From: Vagococcus fessus
GTDB taxonomy: Bacteria; Bacillota; Bacilli; Lactobacillales; Vagococcaceae
Direction: 5' to 3'
Length of the DNA stretch: 64,000 nt
Assembly: GCF_003987565.1 (NCBI RefSeq)
Contig: NZ_NGJY01000002.1
Location: 1-64,000, forward strand
The position numbers and the translations under genes are program-made. Position 1 is the first letter of the stretch. Every line of letters starts with the position of its first letter. This document shows positions 26,729 to 34,896 of the stretch, piece after piece. The notes beneath the pieces were generated by a model. That model was not told the DNA's origin and ran no database searches. It saw nothing but the letters and a program-made list of their open reading frames with translations.

Positions 26729-27475
26729 TTACTTGATGTTTCCTTTTTTATTATATTTTTCAAGATAATTTTTAGTTTTTAATAAATCAATAATCATCTC
26801 TGGATTATCTTTTTTCAGTTGTTTAAAAAAAGTTTGGGTAGCATTATAAGAATCACGTGCTCCTTTTATTGAACGTACATCCTTTTCAGTCGCCCCTACT
26901 AATTGTAAAAATTGAACCTCACCATGTATCGTTTCTAGTTTTCCTAATAAAGGGTCCTCAGAAATTATAAATGTTGGGTAGCCTGTTTCAGATACCAATG
27001 TTTTATTACTATCTTCTAACACTTGATCCTCTATAAAATAGCACTCTGTATTTTTTGTATACTCTCCAAATTCAATGATTTTATCCAATAACCAATAGCA
27101 TTCTTCAACAGTTTCAACCTTTAATTTAGCTGTGATTTCGTAGCCGTATTTACTATATCTCCTACCAACATTTTCTTTTTTAGAATACAGTTCAGACATT
27201 CCCAAACTCACGATATGAAAATAATCATTATTAACGTGATACATTCTAAAGCCCTCAATTGGTGATTTTTCTTTTTTTTCTACTGGAATCGAAATATATA
27301 TAGGGGTGATCAATGGATAAGCCTGACTCAGTCTTTTTTCTATAGCATCTAACCCAGGAGCATACTCTTTTGATGGCACTACTTTTATATCGTTAAAACC
27401 ATTCCAAAATGCTGCCATTCTTTTTTTCAATCGACTGAATTTTGTAAGTTCATTTTTGGCTGCAAATAGTTCCAT
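26729..27475 (-). CDS. Suppressor-of-fused (SUFU) domain protein
   Basis: The product (248 residues) matches bacterial SUFU-domain proteins. The key block is YFHIVSLGMSELYSKKE (about 85-102), followed by GYEITAKL and a C-terminal FLQLVGATEKDV motif (about 200-212). Bacterial SUFU proteins commonly neutralise polymorphic or LXG toxins, for example YqcF of Bacillus subtilis. No toxin gene lies beside it here. GGAGGAG sits 7 bases before the ATG at 27475. It is followed after 61 bp by the DUF1266-like gene, possibly on the same message. Confidence 0.72.
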   Translation of the reverse strand: MELFAAKNELTKFSRLKKRMAAFWNGFNDIKVVPSKEYAPGLDAIEKRLSQAYPLITPIYISIPVEKKEKSPIEGFRMYHVNNDYFHIVSLGMSELYSKKENVGRRYSKYGYEITAKLKVETVEECYWLLDKIIEFGEYTKNTECYFIEDQVLEDSNKTLVSETGYPTFIISEDPLLGKLETIHGEVQFLQLVGATEKDVRSIKGARDSYNATQTFFKQLKKDNPEMIIDLLKTKNYLEKYNKKGNIK

Positions 27476-27572
27476 TTGTAAACTCCTCCACTTCATCGTA
27501 TTATTCTATCTTAAATAAGTATAACTAATAAAAAATCATTTTTTTATTTTAGATTTTAAGTTTCAATAAATC

Positions 27573-27602
27573 AAAAAAAAGCTCACACGAGGTGAACTTT
27601 TT
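27573..27602 (-). terminator. Terminator after the KD-rich lipoprotein
   Basis: On the minus strand GTTCAC pairs with GTGAGC around CTCGT, followed by eight T. The lipoprotein stop codon lies at the edge of the stem. Confidence 0.75.
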
Positions 27603-29040
27603 AATCTTGCCATTCTACAATTTTTGTAACTTCAGCTAACTTAACATCTACTGTGTATTCCATATCTGGATCTTTAGGGTAACGACTCTCACGTCTATAA
27701 ATTTTCATCTCAACTGTTTTTCCATCTTTCGATTTTGTAAGAGATACAAAGTGTAAACGAGATCGTTCTAATTTTTCTTTATCTTCTTTTTGCTTGTCTT
27801 TATCTTTGTCTTTATCTTTGTCTTTGTCTTTGTCTTTGTCTTTATCTTTGTCTTTATCTTTATCTTTGTATTCGCCTTTCCACTTCATGGCAATTGTATC
27901 ATTTTTATTCTCTTTGACTAACCAGTTTTTATTATCATAATTATCCCAGTCAATCTTTTCATTCATAATAACGCCTGAATTTTTATAAGTTTGTTCTAAT
28001 AATTTTATTGCTTCATCTCTTGTCCAGCGGCGTTTTTCTTTATCTTCAGTATCCACTTTAACTTCTTTACCCGCTACAATATCTTCAAATCCATTTTTTA
28101 ATTCTTTATTATCAGTAGGGCTAAAGTAAACTAAGCCTGCACTATTTGACTCATCTTGTAATGTTACAATAACTTTCGGTTTATTCTCTGAAATCGCGAA
28201 GAAATAAAGATAAGCAGCATCGTCTTTACTTGCTTCAATATCTGAATAAACAGCTACAATATTATACTCTTTTTTACCCGTGCCATCTTTTGATACACCC
28301 GCTGTTACTTTATTTCCATTAACTGCGATATTATTTTTAGATAGATCAGCTGGAAACTTCATTCCATGAAAATTAACATCAGTATTGCCTGGATAATAAC
28401 GTTTATATTTTTGATCATACTTCTTACCCCAAGAGGTCATAAATTTATCTAATGCTTCACCTTTTTGTGTTGACCATGCTAATTCTGTAGAAGGCTTAAC
28501 TTTACCTTTTGCTTTGTCTTTCTTTTTATCTTTGTCTTTGTCCTTTTTCTTATCTTTGTCTTTGTCTTTGTCTTTTTTCTTATCTTCTTTTTTCTCTTCT
28601 TTTTTCTCTTCTTTTGGACCTTTTTCAATTTCATCCATTAACTCTTCTGCTTGTTTCTTCAAATCAATCGAGCCACCAACAACACGTCTCAATTCTTTTA
28701 GCTTATCCATAGATGCTTTGTAAGATTTATCTTCTTTCAATTTAACCGCTTCTTTGTACATAGCAAGTTGTTCCGTGAAAACTTTAGCGTCTTTATCGTC
28801 TTTTTTTAGCTCTAAAGCTCTTTTAAAAGCCTTCTCTGCCTTATCCCAGTCTTTATTCTCTATTGCTTTTTTACCTTCCGCCATAGCTTCTTCATAGGTT
28901 TGCTTCTTTTTAATACCTTCCTGACCATTAACAGAACTTGTTGGTTTATCTTCATGTTTATTTTCTACTTTTACCTCTTTAGCACAACCTGTTATGCCAA
29001 GTAAAACAGAAAACAAAATTATCATCTTTGTGACTTTCAT
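27601..29040 (-). CDS. KD-rich lipoprotein with TPR-like and DUF4767 domains
   Basis: The product (479 residues) has a lipobox (LGITGCAK, Cys about 19). A TPR-like helical part (about 45-130, with AIENKDWDKAEKAFKRALEL) leads into a Lys/Asp/Glu-rich linker and then a DUF4767 domain (about 180-300, with FMTSWGKKYDQKYKRYYPG and YNIVAVYSD). Near residue 390-415 a run of about twelve KD pairs interrupts the C-terminal part. DUF4767 lipoproteins are common in Lactobacillales but have no known function. I start at 29040, 8 bases after AGGAGT. It stands alone upstream of the SUFU gene. Confidence 0.75.
   Translation of the reverse strand: MKVTKMIILFSVLLGITGCAKEVKVENKHEDKPTSSVNGQEGIKKKQTYEEAMAEGKKAIENKDWDKAEKAFKRALELKKDDKDAKVFTEQLAMYKEAVKLKEDKSYKASMDKLKELRRVVGGSIDLKKQAEELMDEIEKGPKEEKKEEKKEDKKKDKDKDKDKKKDKDKDKKKDKAKGKVKPSTELAWSTQKGEALDKFMTSWGKKYDQKYKRYYPGNTDVNFHGMKFPADLSKNNIAVNGNKVTAGVSKDGTGKKEYNIVAVYSDIEASKDDAAYLYFFAISENKPKVIVTLQDESNSAGLVYFSPTDNKELKNGFEDIVAGKEVKVDTEDKEKRRWTRDEAIKLLEQTYKNSGVIMNEKIDWDNYDNKNWLVKENKNDTIAMKWKGEYKDKDKDKDKDKDKDKDKDKDKDKDKQKEDKEKLERSRLHFVSLTKSKDGKTVEMKIYRRESRYPKDPDMEYTVDVKLAEVTKIVEWQD
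27795..27868 (-). repeat. Hexanucleotide microsatellite encoding (KD)12
   Basis: About twelve tandem hexamers (GTCTTT or ATCTTT on the plus strand) encode alternating Lys-Asp in the lipoprotein gene. Because the unit is 6 bp, slippage would add or remove KD pairs without breaking the frame. A looser tract of the same kind lies at 28514-28590. Confidence 0.9.
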
Positions 29041-29210
29041 TATATACACTCCTAAAATATTTCAATTTAAACTTTATTATACAATACCTATGTTTTTTTT
29101 CATATAGACTTTCATACAGTATAATCAAAATTTTGTTTTTTTCATGCTTAATTCACAAAAGAATCTTATTTAATAAGCCATTTTCTCCACATTCATCTCT
29201 ATTACACTAC

Positions 29211-29246
29211 AAAAAAGAGCCTACTTCATGTAGACTCTGGTTTTTT
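29211..29246 (-). terminator. Terminator after GNAT gene
   Basis: AGAGCCTAC pairs with GTAGACTCT (one G-T pair) around TTCAT; on the minus strand it ends in six T. It follows the acetyltransferase stop at 29245. The 200-bp stretch 29041-29210 shows no gene. Confidence 0.75.
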
Positions 29247-29778
29247 ACCATGCATTTCTTTCTCTAAAATCACACGTTAATTTATTTTTTGCTTCTAACG
29301 CTATACGCCCTGAATAGGTCATGACACACTCTTCTGATGATGGGATAATTCCCACTAAAGTATATTCATAATAAGGTGCTTGCATTTCTTGCCATCCAGC
29401 TTCTTCAAAAAGCTTTTTACTTTCGCTAGACGGTGAAAGTGCACCAAAATGATAACATTTATCAATCATTTGATTGATTTCTTGCATCATTGCCTGTCCG
29501 ACTCCTTTATGTTGGAACTCAGGTCTAACCCCGATTGCTTCAACATATCCAACTTTATGTGGTTTGTTATCCAATAAAATAGAGCGTTGAACAACTGCTG
29601 CATGAGCGATTAATTGGTCCTCTTTAAATGCTAAAAAATGACTCCCGCCTAATGCATGCGACAATTCTTCTACTGAAAATTCGTCGCCATTAACCTCTTT
29701 TAATAACTTAAATATTGCCATTAATTCCTCATCAGATAAATCACTAGTATGTTTTTTGTTTATTAGAACTTCTTCCAT
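29245..29778 (-). CDS. GNAT family N-acetyltransferase
   Basis: The product (177 residues) is a GNAT acetyltransferase. The acetyl-CoA site is visible as VEAIGVRPEFQHKGVGQAMMQEI (split: VEAIGVRPEFQHKG, VGQAMMQEI; about 80-102). Upstream strands include FLAFKEDQLIAHAAVVQRSI. The AGW pattern after SPSSESKKLFEEAGW recalls aminoglycoside 2'-N-acetyltransferase-like GNATs, but the substrate cannot be read. The ATG at 29778 follows GAGGTG by 6 bases. It is monocistronic with its own terminator. Confidence 0.75.
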   Translation of the reverse strand: MEEVLINKKHTSDLSDEELMAIFKLLKEVNGDEFSVEELSHALGGSHFLAFKEDQLIAHAAVVQRSILLDNKPHKVGYVEAIGVRPEFQHKGVGQAMMQEINQMIDKCYHFGALSPSSESKKLFEEAGWQEMQAPYYEYTLVGIIPSSEECVMTYSGRIALEAKNKLTCDFRERNAW

Positions 29779-29902
29779 CTTTTTCACCTCGTTAGCTTTA
29801 ACAGAACTATCATACTAATTTTGGTAATAAATAGCAATTAAATAACTGTTTTCTACCACAAATAGACTCTTTTTTATATAACAGACTATTTATGTAGGTG
29901 TT

Positions 29903-30418
29903 TTAAGAATTAAAAATAAGTAACAGTGATAATAAAATTAACGGAATAGCGAATAAGACACTCCCTACATTAACAAGGAATTTATCTAATTTATCTTGTT
30001 TGACTAACTTTGAAAGACCTATATAAATGACTAAACCAACTATTCCTCCTAACGTATTAGTCAACACATCTGTAATATCAGTCGCACCTATCCCTAAAAT
30101 ATACTGACTCACTTCAATACAGACACTAAACCCCAGTATCATCATTATTTTTTGTAAATAGTTTGTCTGCTTACTAATAATTCCCAACAGACCTCCAAAA
30201 GGAATAAAAATCAAACTGTTATTTATAATTTCACTAAAGTCCAAGTTACCATTTATAATAACAGACTCACCAAATGGTATTAAATTGATTACACGATGAC
30301 CTGACAGTACTAACGCTTTAAAATCTGCAGGAGACGCTGCCATCTTAAATAATAAAATCCAAACTAGTACAACCAGATAACTTATAAATAAATACTTACC
30401 TTTTACCTCTTTTTCCAT
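29903..30418 (-). CDS. VanZ-like family membrane protein
   Basis: The product (171 residues) has about five membrane segments. The VanZ signature is present: NSLIFIPFGGLLG (about 66-78), EVSQYILGIGATDITDVLTNTLGG (split: EVSQYILGIG, TDITDVLTNTLGG; about 102-126). VanZ-like proteins modify tolerance to teicoplanin or lipopeptides in some hosts, but most are uncharacterised. The ATG at 30418 follows GGAGAGG by 8 bases. It lies downstream of a hexapeptide acetyltransferase gene, with a terminator between. The same gene order occurs again at 43987-45314. Confidence 0.8.
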   Translation of the reverse strand: MEKEVKGKYLFISYLVVLVWILLFKMAASPADFKALVLSGHRVINLIPFGESVIINGNLDFSEIINNSLIFIPFGGLLGIISKQTNYLQKIMMILGFSVCIEVSQYILGIGATDITDVLTNTLGGIVGLVIYIGLSKLVKQDKLDKFLVNVGSVLFAIPLILLSLLLIFNS

Positions 30419-30536
30419 CTTCAATGCCTCTCCATCCTATTTTCATTATATCTAAGTATACGAACTATCTGGTCATTAGACTATCCAACTTTTGACTGAA
30501 AATTTATGTGGTATATATAAGACTTTAGTCTGATAC

Positions 30537-30570
30537 AAAAAAGCAGAGAACCTATTGGCTCTCTGCTTTT
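30537..30570 (-). terminator. Terminator after hexapeptide acetyltransferase
   Basis: AAAAAGCAGAGA pairs with TCTCTGCTTTT around a 10-nt loop. It lies between the acetyltransferase and VanZ-like genes. Confidence 0.8.
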
Positions 30571-30580
30571 AATTAATAGT

Positions 30581-31225
30581 CTAATATATTTTTTGATAAA
30601 AAGAGACAAGATCAGCTACTGACCCTTTTGTTATCATAGGGATTGCTTTTTCTATTAATGAACGCTCCCAATCAAACCATCTCATCTCTAGCAACTGTTC
30701 TATTTCTCCTTCAGTAAAACGTGACTTAATCACCTTAGCTGGATTACCTCCTACTACTGTATAAGGGGGGACGTCTTTGGTTACAACTGATCCTGATGCA
30801 ACAATGGCTCCTTCACCAATTGTGATACCTGGCATAATCATGGCATTCATACCAATCCATGCATCACTTTTAATAACCGTATCCCCCTTAGGTTCATATG
30901 TCTCTCCAATTGTTTCTGCAAAAGGGTAGACACTGATACTATCTGTTGGATGATTATGATTACCACCCATCAAAATAATAACACCACTAGCGATGCACAC
31001 GTAATTTCCGATAATTAATTTATCAACATGCCACCCCATATCCTCTATAGGGTTAAATAATTCGCGGGACACCTTATCGCCCCACATGTAACGGACACAG
31101 CCGTCTTCAAAATTCGGGTTATCATAATAACCTGAATAATAAGAATAGCCCCCTACTTCAATTAGTGGATTTGTTATACTATCTTTTATATATTTAGTCT
31201 CTGACCAATGATTAAATGTTGTCAT
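30581..31225 (-). CDS. CatB/Vat-related hexapeptide acetyltransferase
   Basis: The product (214 residues) is a left-handed beta-helix acyltransferase of the xenobiotic acetyltransferase group. The conserved landmarks are YCSYY-like GGYSYYSGYY (about 25-34), LIIGNYVCIASGVIILMGGNHNHP (split: IIGNYVCIASGV, ILMGGNHNHP), VIKSDAWIGMNAMIMPGITIG and DVPPYTVVGGNPAKVIKSRF. The catalytic His lies in GGNHNH. It lacks the NGWEK block seen in true Vat enzymes, so streptogramin A is less likely than another small hydroxyl acceptor. GAGG precedes the ATG by 8 bases. Confidence 0.78.
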   Translation of the reverse strand: MTTFNHWSETKYIKDSITNPLIEVGGYSYYSGYYDNPNFEDGCVRYMWGDKVSRELFNPIEDMGWHVDKLIIGNYVCIASGVIILMGGNHNHPTDSISVYPFAETIGETYEPKGDTVIKSDAWIGMNAMIMPGITIGEGAIVASGSVVTKDVPPYTVVGGNPAKVIKSRFTEGEIEQLLEMRWFDWERSLIEKAIPMITKGSVADLVSFYQKIY

Positions 31226-31376
31226 GTTTGTTTCCTCGCTTCTAAGTTTTATTTAATGGTTAACTTAGAAGCTTACTACGGTCGCAACATTTTTGAATTT
31301 TAATAATCGTCTTACCATGCTATAAAACTCCCTTTTAATAATAGTTTCTATAGTGTAATCTTTAAACGCCTAAAGG

Positions 31377-32339
31377 TCAATTAGAAAAGAACGAGTTAAC
31401 TTCTTTAACAATTTTAGGTGTCTGAGTATGGTGTAAATAATGTGTCCCTTTTAAAGGAACTAGTTTAGATGTTGTTAAGTTGGAAATCTGCTCCTCGTGC
31501 ATCTTAATCCAATTAGTCATAGATTGGTCATTATCTGCCACAAACAATAACACGGGCATATCTTTCGGATACATCAACCCTCGTGATGACGGAAAGCTAT
31601 TATTTAATTCTTTAAGCTCTTCTTTAAGGTTTTCGCTACTCATATTTTTCAATGTGAGTAACCGAATTTGGTTAAAATCAGGATTAGATTTTTTTATTCC
31701 TAAGGCACCTTCCGGATTAACTTTTATCATTGCGCGTAATACACCGACCTCTTTCAAGAAATCTAAAGGTCTCATATCAATCCCAGGCCAAGGTTGATCG
31801 GCTACACTCGAATCAATTCCAATAAAACCTTTCATTTCATCAGCATACTTTTGAGCATAATTAACAGCGTATAATCCTGCGATAGAATGGCCCATTAAGG
31901 TATACTTTTTAATACCTAATGTTTTAACTATCTCATGTATTTCTTCTGTTATATTGGCAACCGAACGTTTACGATTCGTTTGACTGCTTAGCCCGTATCC
32001 AAATGGTTCTACTACAATCACTCGGTACTTCTTTTTTAATTCGTTAACCATGGGCTTAAAATCAAGATACGGACTCGCTGTACCTTGCCCTGGAAGTAAG
32101 ACAATCGTCTCCTGACCTTTCCCAACATCTACAATATTGACCTCTCCATCAAATAACGAGATTTTTTCTCCATAAGTCTCAATTTGACTAGCTTCTCGTT
32201 TTAAACTCACCTTGTTAATGATATAACCAGAGCCACTTAATAAAATCAACACGAGGATAATACTTAGCATAACTTTTCCTATTCTTTTTAATAAGCGTTT
32301 CCCTCTTGATCCCTCTTGTTTACTTTTTTGCTTGCTCAT
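31377..32339 (-). CDS. Membrane-anchored alpha/beta hydrolase
   Basis: The product (320 residues) has an N-terminal membrane anchor (about 20-42) and an outside alpha/beta hydrolase domain. The nucleophile elbow is GHSIAG (Ser about 150), the oxyanion strand is LLPGQGTASP and the catalytic His is in KGTHYLHH near 300; the acid is probably in FVADNDQS. The start overlaps the end of the TetR gene by 20 bp, so the two form an operon and the regulator probably controls it. The natural ester or peptide substrate is unknown. Confidence 0.78.
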   Translation of the reverse strand: MSKQKSKQEGSRGKRLLKRIGKVMLSIILVLILLSGSGYIINKVSLKREASQIETYGEKISLFDGEVNIVDVGKGQETIVLLPGQGTASPYLDFKPMVNELKKKYRVIVVEPFGYGLSSQTNRKRSVANITEEIHEIVKTLGIKKYTLMGHSIAGLYAVNYAQKYADEMKGFIGIDSSVADQPWPGIDMRPLDFLKEVGVLRAMIKVNPEGALGIKKSNPDFNQIRLLTLKNMSSENLKEELKELNNSFPSSRGLMYPKDMPVLLFVADNDQSMTNWIKMHEEQISNLTTSKLVPLKGTHYLHHTQTPKIVKEVNSFFSN

Positions 32340-32985
32340 TTAATTCTGCCGCCTTTCGTTCAATCTCATTCATAAGGCGTGTCATCATCTCTTCATTCAA
32401 GATTGGCATACCTGCTTGCTCTAATATCGTTGATGCTGCTTTTAATTTGTCCATAAACGTTTCTACTGTATTGGGAAATAATGCTGGAATAAACCAAGTA
32501 CTTACGATTAATAAACTTAACTCAGCCGATTGTTTAGGTTGGCTAACGTTTACTGATCCATCTTCATTTCCTTCGATTAAGCATTTTTCAATTAAAGGGG
32601 CCATAACCTCGTTATTAGATAAGACATACAGCGCAAAAAACTTTGGATTCTCTAACAAACTAAATGACAAATCTCGAGTGCCGCCCAAATCACTATTAAA
32701 CATTGTTTGAAACATCAATTCTTGGATTTTTTCCAAGCCATTTTTATTAGGCAATGCCACTATCCCTGCAAGCTCCTCTTCTTTCAGTAAAAATCGTCTT
32801 ACAACAGCTTCAATAATGTCATCCTTCGACTTAAAGTGATGGTAAACCGCTCCTTTTGATAAGCCGTCCAGTTCTCTTACAATATCTTGTATTGATGTTT
32901 TTTCATAACCTTTTTCAACAAACAAACGGGTAGAAGTGTCTAAAATCAATCGTCTTGCCTGTTCTGCTGTGTATTTTTTAGCCAT
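32320..32985 (-). CDS. TetR family regulator
   Basis: The product (221 residues) has the TetR DNA-binding head (about 8-55: ILDTSTRLFVEKGYEKTSIQDIV, shown in part, and GAVYHHFKSKDDI) and a ligand-binding helical domain. It is the first gene of a two-gene unit with the hydrolase. The ATG at 32985 follows GGGG by 8 bases. The promoter and a likely operator lie immediately upstream (33003-33056), which suggests autoregulation and control of the hydrolase. The ligand is unknown. Confidence 0.85.
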   Translation of the reverse strand: MAKKYTAEQARRLILDTSTRLFVEKGYEKTSIQDIVRELDGLSKGAVYHHFKSKDDIIEAVVRRFLLKEEELAGIVALPNKNGLEKIQELMFQTMFNSDLGGTRDLSFSLLENPKFFALYVLSNNEVMAPLIEKCLIEGNEDGSVNVSQPKQSAELSLLIVSTWFIPALFPNTVETFMDKLKAASTILEQAGMPILNEEMMTRLMNEIERKAAELNEQAKK

Positions 32986-33002
32986 AATAATCCCCTTTCT
33001 AA

Positions 33003-33056
33003 AAAACATTCAATCGGTATGTTTTTAATCTTACGAGATTTACCTGATAGTGTCAA
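33003..33056 (-). promoter_or_regulatory. Promoter and candidate TetR operator
   Basis: On the minus strand TTGACA (33051-33056) and TAAGAT (33028-33033) are 17 bp apart. Immediately downstream, 33003-33025 is an imperfect dyad (AAAACAT, spacer, ATGTTTT) with an ACCGAT centre, a common shape for TetR operators at the transcription start. Confidence 0.75.
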
Positions 33057-33075
33057 CAAAAAAAAGACACAGCGA

Positions 33076-33612
33076 TTACTCGCTCTGCCTTTTACTCTCT
33101 GTTAAATGTCGTGTGTACTGTAAATATAAATCATCCGGTCTTTCTGTGTGGCGTCTTACTCCTTCTTCTTGTGACCACTCACTTATTATAAAGATAGTCT
33201 CAACAAGTTGCCTCGCCGTTAACTCTTTAGGTTCTATATAACTTGAACGCGACTCTAAATAACGCATAGCTTCTTCTACCATAATGGCTTTCGTCCACTT
33301 GGTTATAAGGTGACTACCTTCTAAATCATGTGTTTGAGAGATAATCAGATTTTGTAAAGAGGAGTTAGCAAAAAATCTCTCTGCACTACTAAAGGGCGTT
33401 TGATAACGTTCTGTAAGTGAAATCTCTAGATAGTCTGACATCAAAAGACCTATACCATATTTAAAAATGGCTTCTTTATCCTCAAAATGATAATAAAAAC
33501 TTGTATGATGAATGCCAACTTTTTGACAAATTGCTCGTACTGAAAGCTTACTGTATTTTTTCTTTTCAACGACACACTCATTGTATACGGTCTTCCAAAT
33601 CGTATCCTTCAT
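33076..33612 (-). CDS. TetR/AcrR family regulator
   Basis: The product (178 residues) has an HTH at the N-terminus (about 22-55: LSVRAICQKVGIHHTSFYYHFEDKE, shown here as AICQKVGIHHTSFYYHF) and a helical C-terminal domain with a TetR_C-like layout. It is divergent from the RibD-like gene at 33719, with a shared 106-bp intergenic region. An inverted repeat (CCGACA, 12 bp, TGTCGG; 33631-33654) in that region is the best candidate operator. The ATG at 33612 follows GAGG by 9 bases. Confidence 0.78.
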   Translation of the reverse strand: MKDTIWKTVYNECVVEKKKYSKLSVRAICQKVGIHHTSFYYHFEDKEAIFKYGIGLLMSDYLEISLTERYQTPFSSAERFFANSSLQNLIISQTHDLEGSHLITKWTKAIMVEEAMRYLESRSSYIEPKELTARQLVETIFIISEWSQEEGVRRHTERPDDLYLQYTRHLTESKRQSE

Positions 33613-33630
33613 ACTCTTTATCCTCTTTTC

Positions 33631-33654
33631 CCGACACTCTACTAAAGCTGTCGG
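33631..33654. promoter_or_regulatory. Inverted repeat between divergent genes
   Basis: CCGACA (33631-33636) and TGTCGG (33649-33654) are perfect arms with a 12-bp spacer. The site lies just upstream of a -10-like TATACT (33678-33683) for the rightward gene, close to its -35 position, and 19 bp before the leftward TetR start, so one bound dimer could affect both. Confidence 0.6.
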
Positions 33655-33718
33655 ATGTTATTTTTTATTTAGTCTATTATACTGATTATAGAATGAAATA
33701 GAAAGGAGCTCACCTAAC

Positions 33719-34252
33719 ATGAGAGCGATTAAATTATTTATTGCCATAAGCTTAGATGGCTATATTGCAGATACGAAAGGGCAGATTCATTTCCTAGAAA
33801 GTATTTCCCAAACAGAAGAGGACAATACATACGAAACGTTTATTAACTCAATCGATACTGTTATTCTTGGTAGTACAACCTATCTACAAGTAATTAATGA
33901 CTTATCACCTGATGATTATCCTTATAAAGAAATGAATTCTTACGTCCTAAGCAGTCAAATAGGCTTACCACTAAAAGAAAATGTGACAGTCATTAATGAA
34001 GATATCACCACACTTATCTCTCAACTGAAAGAGACGGCTGGTCAAGATATTTGGTTAGTTGGTGGGGCAAGTATCATTAATCCACTTATTGAAGCCAATC
34101 TAATTGATGACTACCACATCAGTATCACTCCTTATTTATTAGGTGAAGGAATTCCATTATTTTCACCCAAACCAAAACAATTCCCACTGGAGTTACTGTC
34201 ACAATGTGCTGTTAATGGTATGATTCACACCCATTATCAACCTAAAAAATAA
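33719..34252 (+). CDS. Dihydrofolate reductase-like (RibD C-terminal) protein
   Basis: The product (177 residues) fits the RibD C-terminal/DHFR-like family (YwjB, YyaP type). Landmarks are KLFIAISLDGYIADTKGQI at the N-terminus, TVILGSTTY (about 47-55) and IWLVGGASIINPLIE with DDYHISITPYLLGEG. The fold binds NADPH; the physiological substrate of these stand-alone proteins is not known. AAAGGAG lies 12 bases before the ATG. It is divergent from a TetR gene, which probably regulates it. Confidence 0.83.
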   Translation: MRAIKLFIAISLDGYIADTKGQIHFLESISQTEEDNTYETFINSIDTVILGSTTYLQVINDLSPDDYPYKEMNSYVLSSQIGLPLKENVTVINEDITTLISQLKETAGQDIWLVGGASIINPLIEANLIDDYHISITPYLLGEGIPLFSPKPKQFPLELLSQCAVNGMIHTHYQPKK

Positions 34253-34278
34253 AAAGAGCGATTAAATTCGCTCTTTTT
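34251..34278. terminator. Bidirectional terminator
   Basis: AAAAAGAGCGA pairs with TCGCTCTTTTT around TTAAAT. It serves the convergent RibD-like and P-loop kinase genes. Confidence 0.88.
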
Positions 34279-34789
34279 ATTTTGCTTCAAGTTCCTTATA
34301 AAATCTATCTAATTGTCGTTGATTTTTTATGATTACTATTTTTTCAGAATGATTTTTTTGTATATCCTTAAAGAACTGTCGGCGCTTCTTGTCTCTGCCT
34401 TGGTACAGTAACCACCAGACAAACTCTGCATCTAATTTTTCTTCACACCCTGCAGCCATATCCGGTCTCGTTTTTCCGCGGTATTTAAAATAACGTGCCG
34501 TCGCACGGCGAAGACTAGCCCACCTTGAAAATAAAAGCAACACAATTTGGTCCGACTTATCTAAGCGCTCTGCCAAATGAAAGTTACTGTAATTGCCATC
34601 TATTACCCAGGATTCATTCTCTAAAAATTTAGAGACTGTCTTTTGTGACTCTTCTATCGGTCTGACTTCCCAATTTTCTAAAAATTGGACGGTATCTAGA
34701 TGAAGGGCCTCACACTCATATGACTTAGCAACTGCTTTAGCCAAAGTAGATTTACCACTGCCACTGTATCCCATAATTGATACTTTCAT
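34277..34789 (-). CDS. P-loop kinase, DNA topology modulation (FlaR-like) family
   Basis: The product (170 residues) is a small P-loop protein. Walker A is GYSGSGKST (about 7-15), an acceptor region follows at HLDTVQF, and W-x-x-R-rich helices (RWASLRRATARYFKYRGKTRPD, shown in part) make up the lid. It resembles proteins annotated as topology modulation protein FlaR and adenylate-kinase-like enzymes; the true substrate is not established. GGGAG precedes the ATG. The gene is monocistronic. Confidence 0.75.
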   Translation of the reverse strand: MKVSIMGYSGSGKSTLAKAVAKSYECEALHLDTVQFLENWEVRPIEESQKTVSKFLENESWVIDGNYSNFHLAERLDKSDQIVLLLFSRWASLRRATARYFKYRGKTRPDMAAGCEEKLDAEFVWWLLYQGRDKKRRQFFKDIQKNHSEKIVIIKNQRQLDRFYKELEAK

Positions 34790-34864
34790 TTGGTTTCACA
34801 CTCCCTTTTTTTAGTTAGTTTTTAATTATAGCACTAAGCATGTCTTCCCTCAATCGATCTACAT

Positions 34865-34894
34865 AATAAAAAGGACGCTTCAACAGCGTCCTTT
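34865..34894 (-). terminator. Terminator after the FusB-like gene
   Basis: AAAGGACGCT pairs with AGCGTCCTTT around TCAAC, followed on the minus strand by a T-rich run. Confidence 0.82.
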
Positions 34895-34896
34895 GC

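Noticed and set aside
28509-28723. Two small hydrophobic plus-strand ORFs
   Set aside because: They are reverse frames of the lysine/aspartate-rich lipoprotein region.
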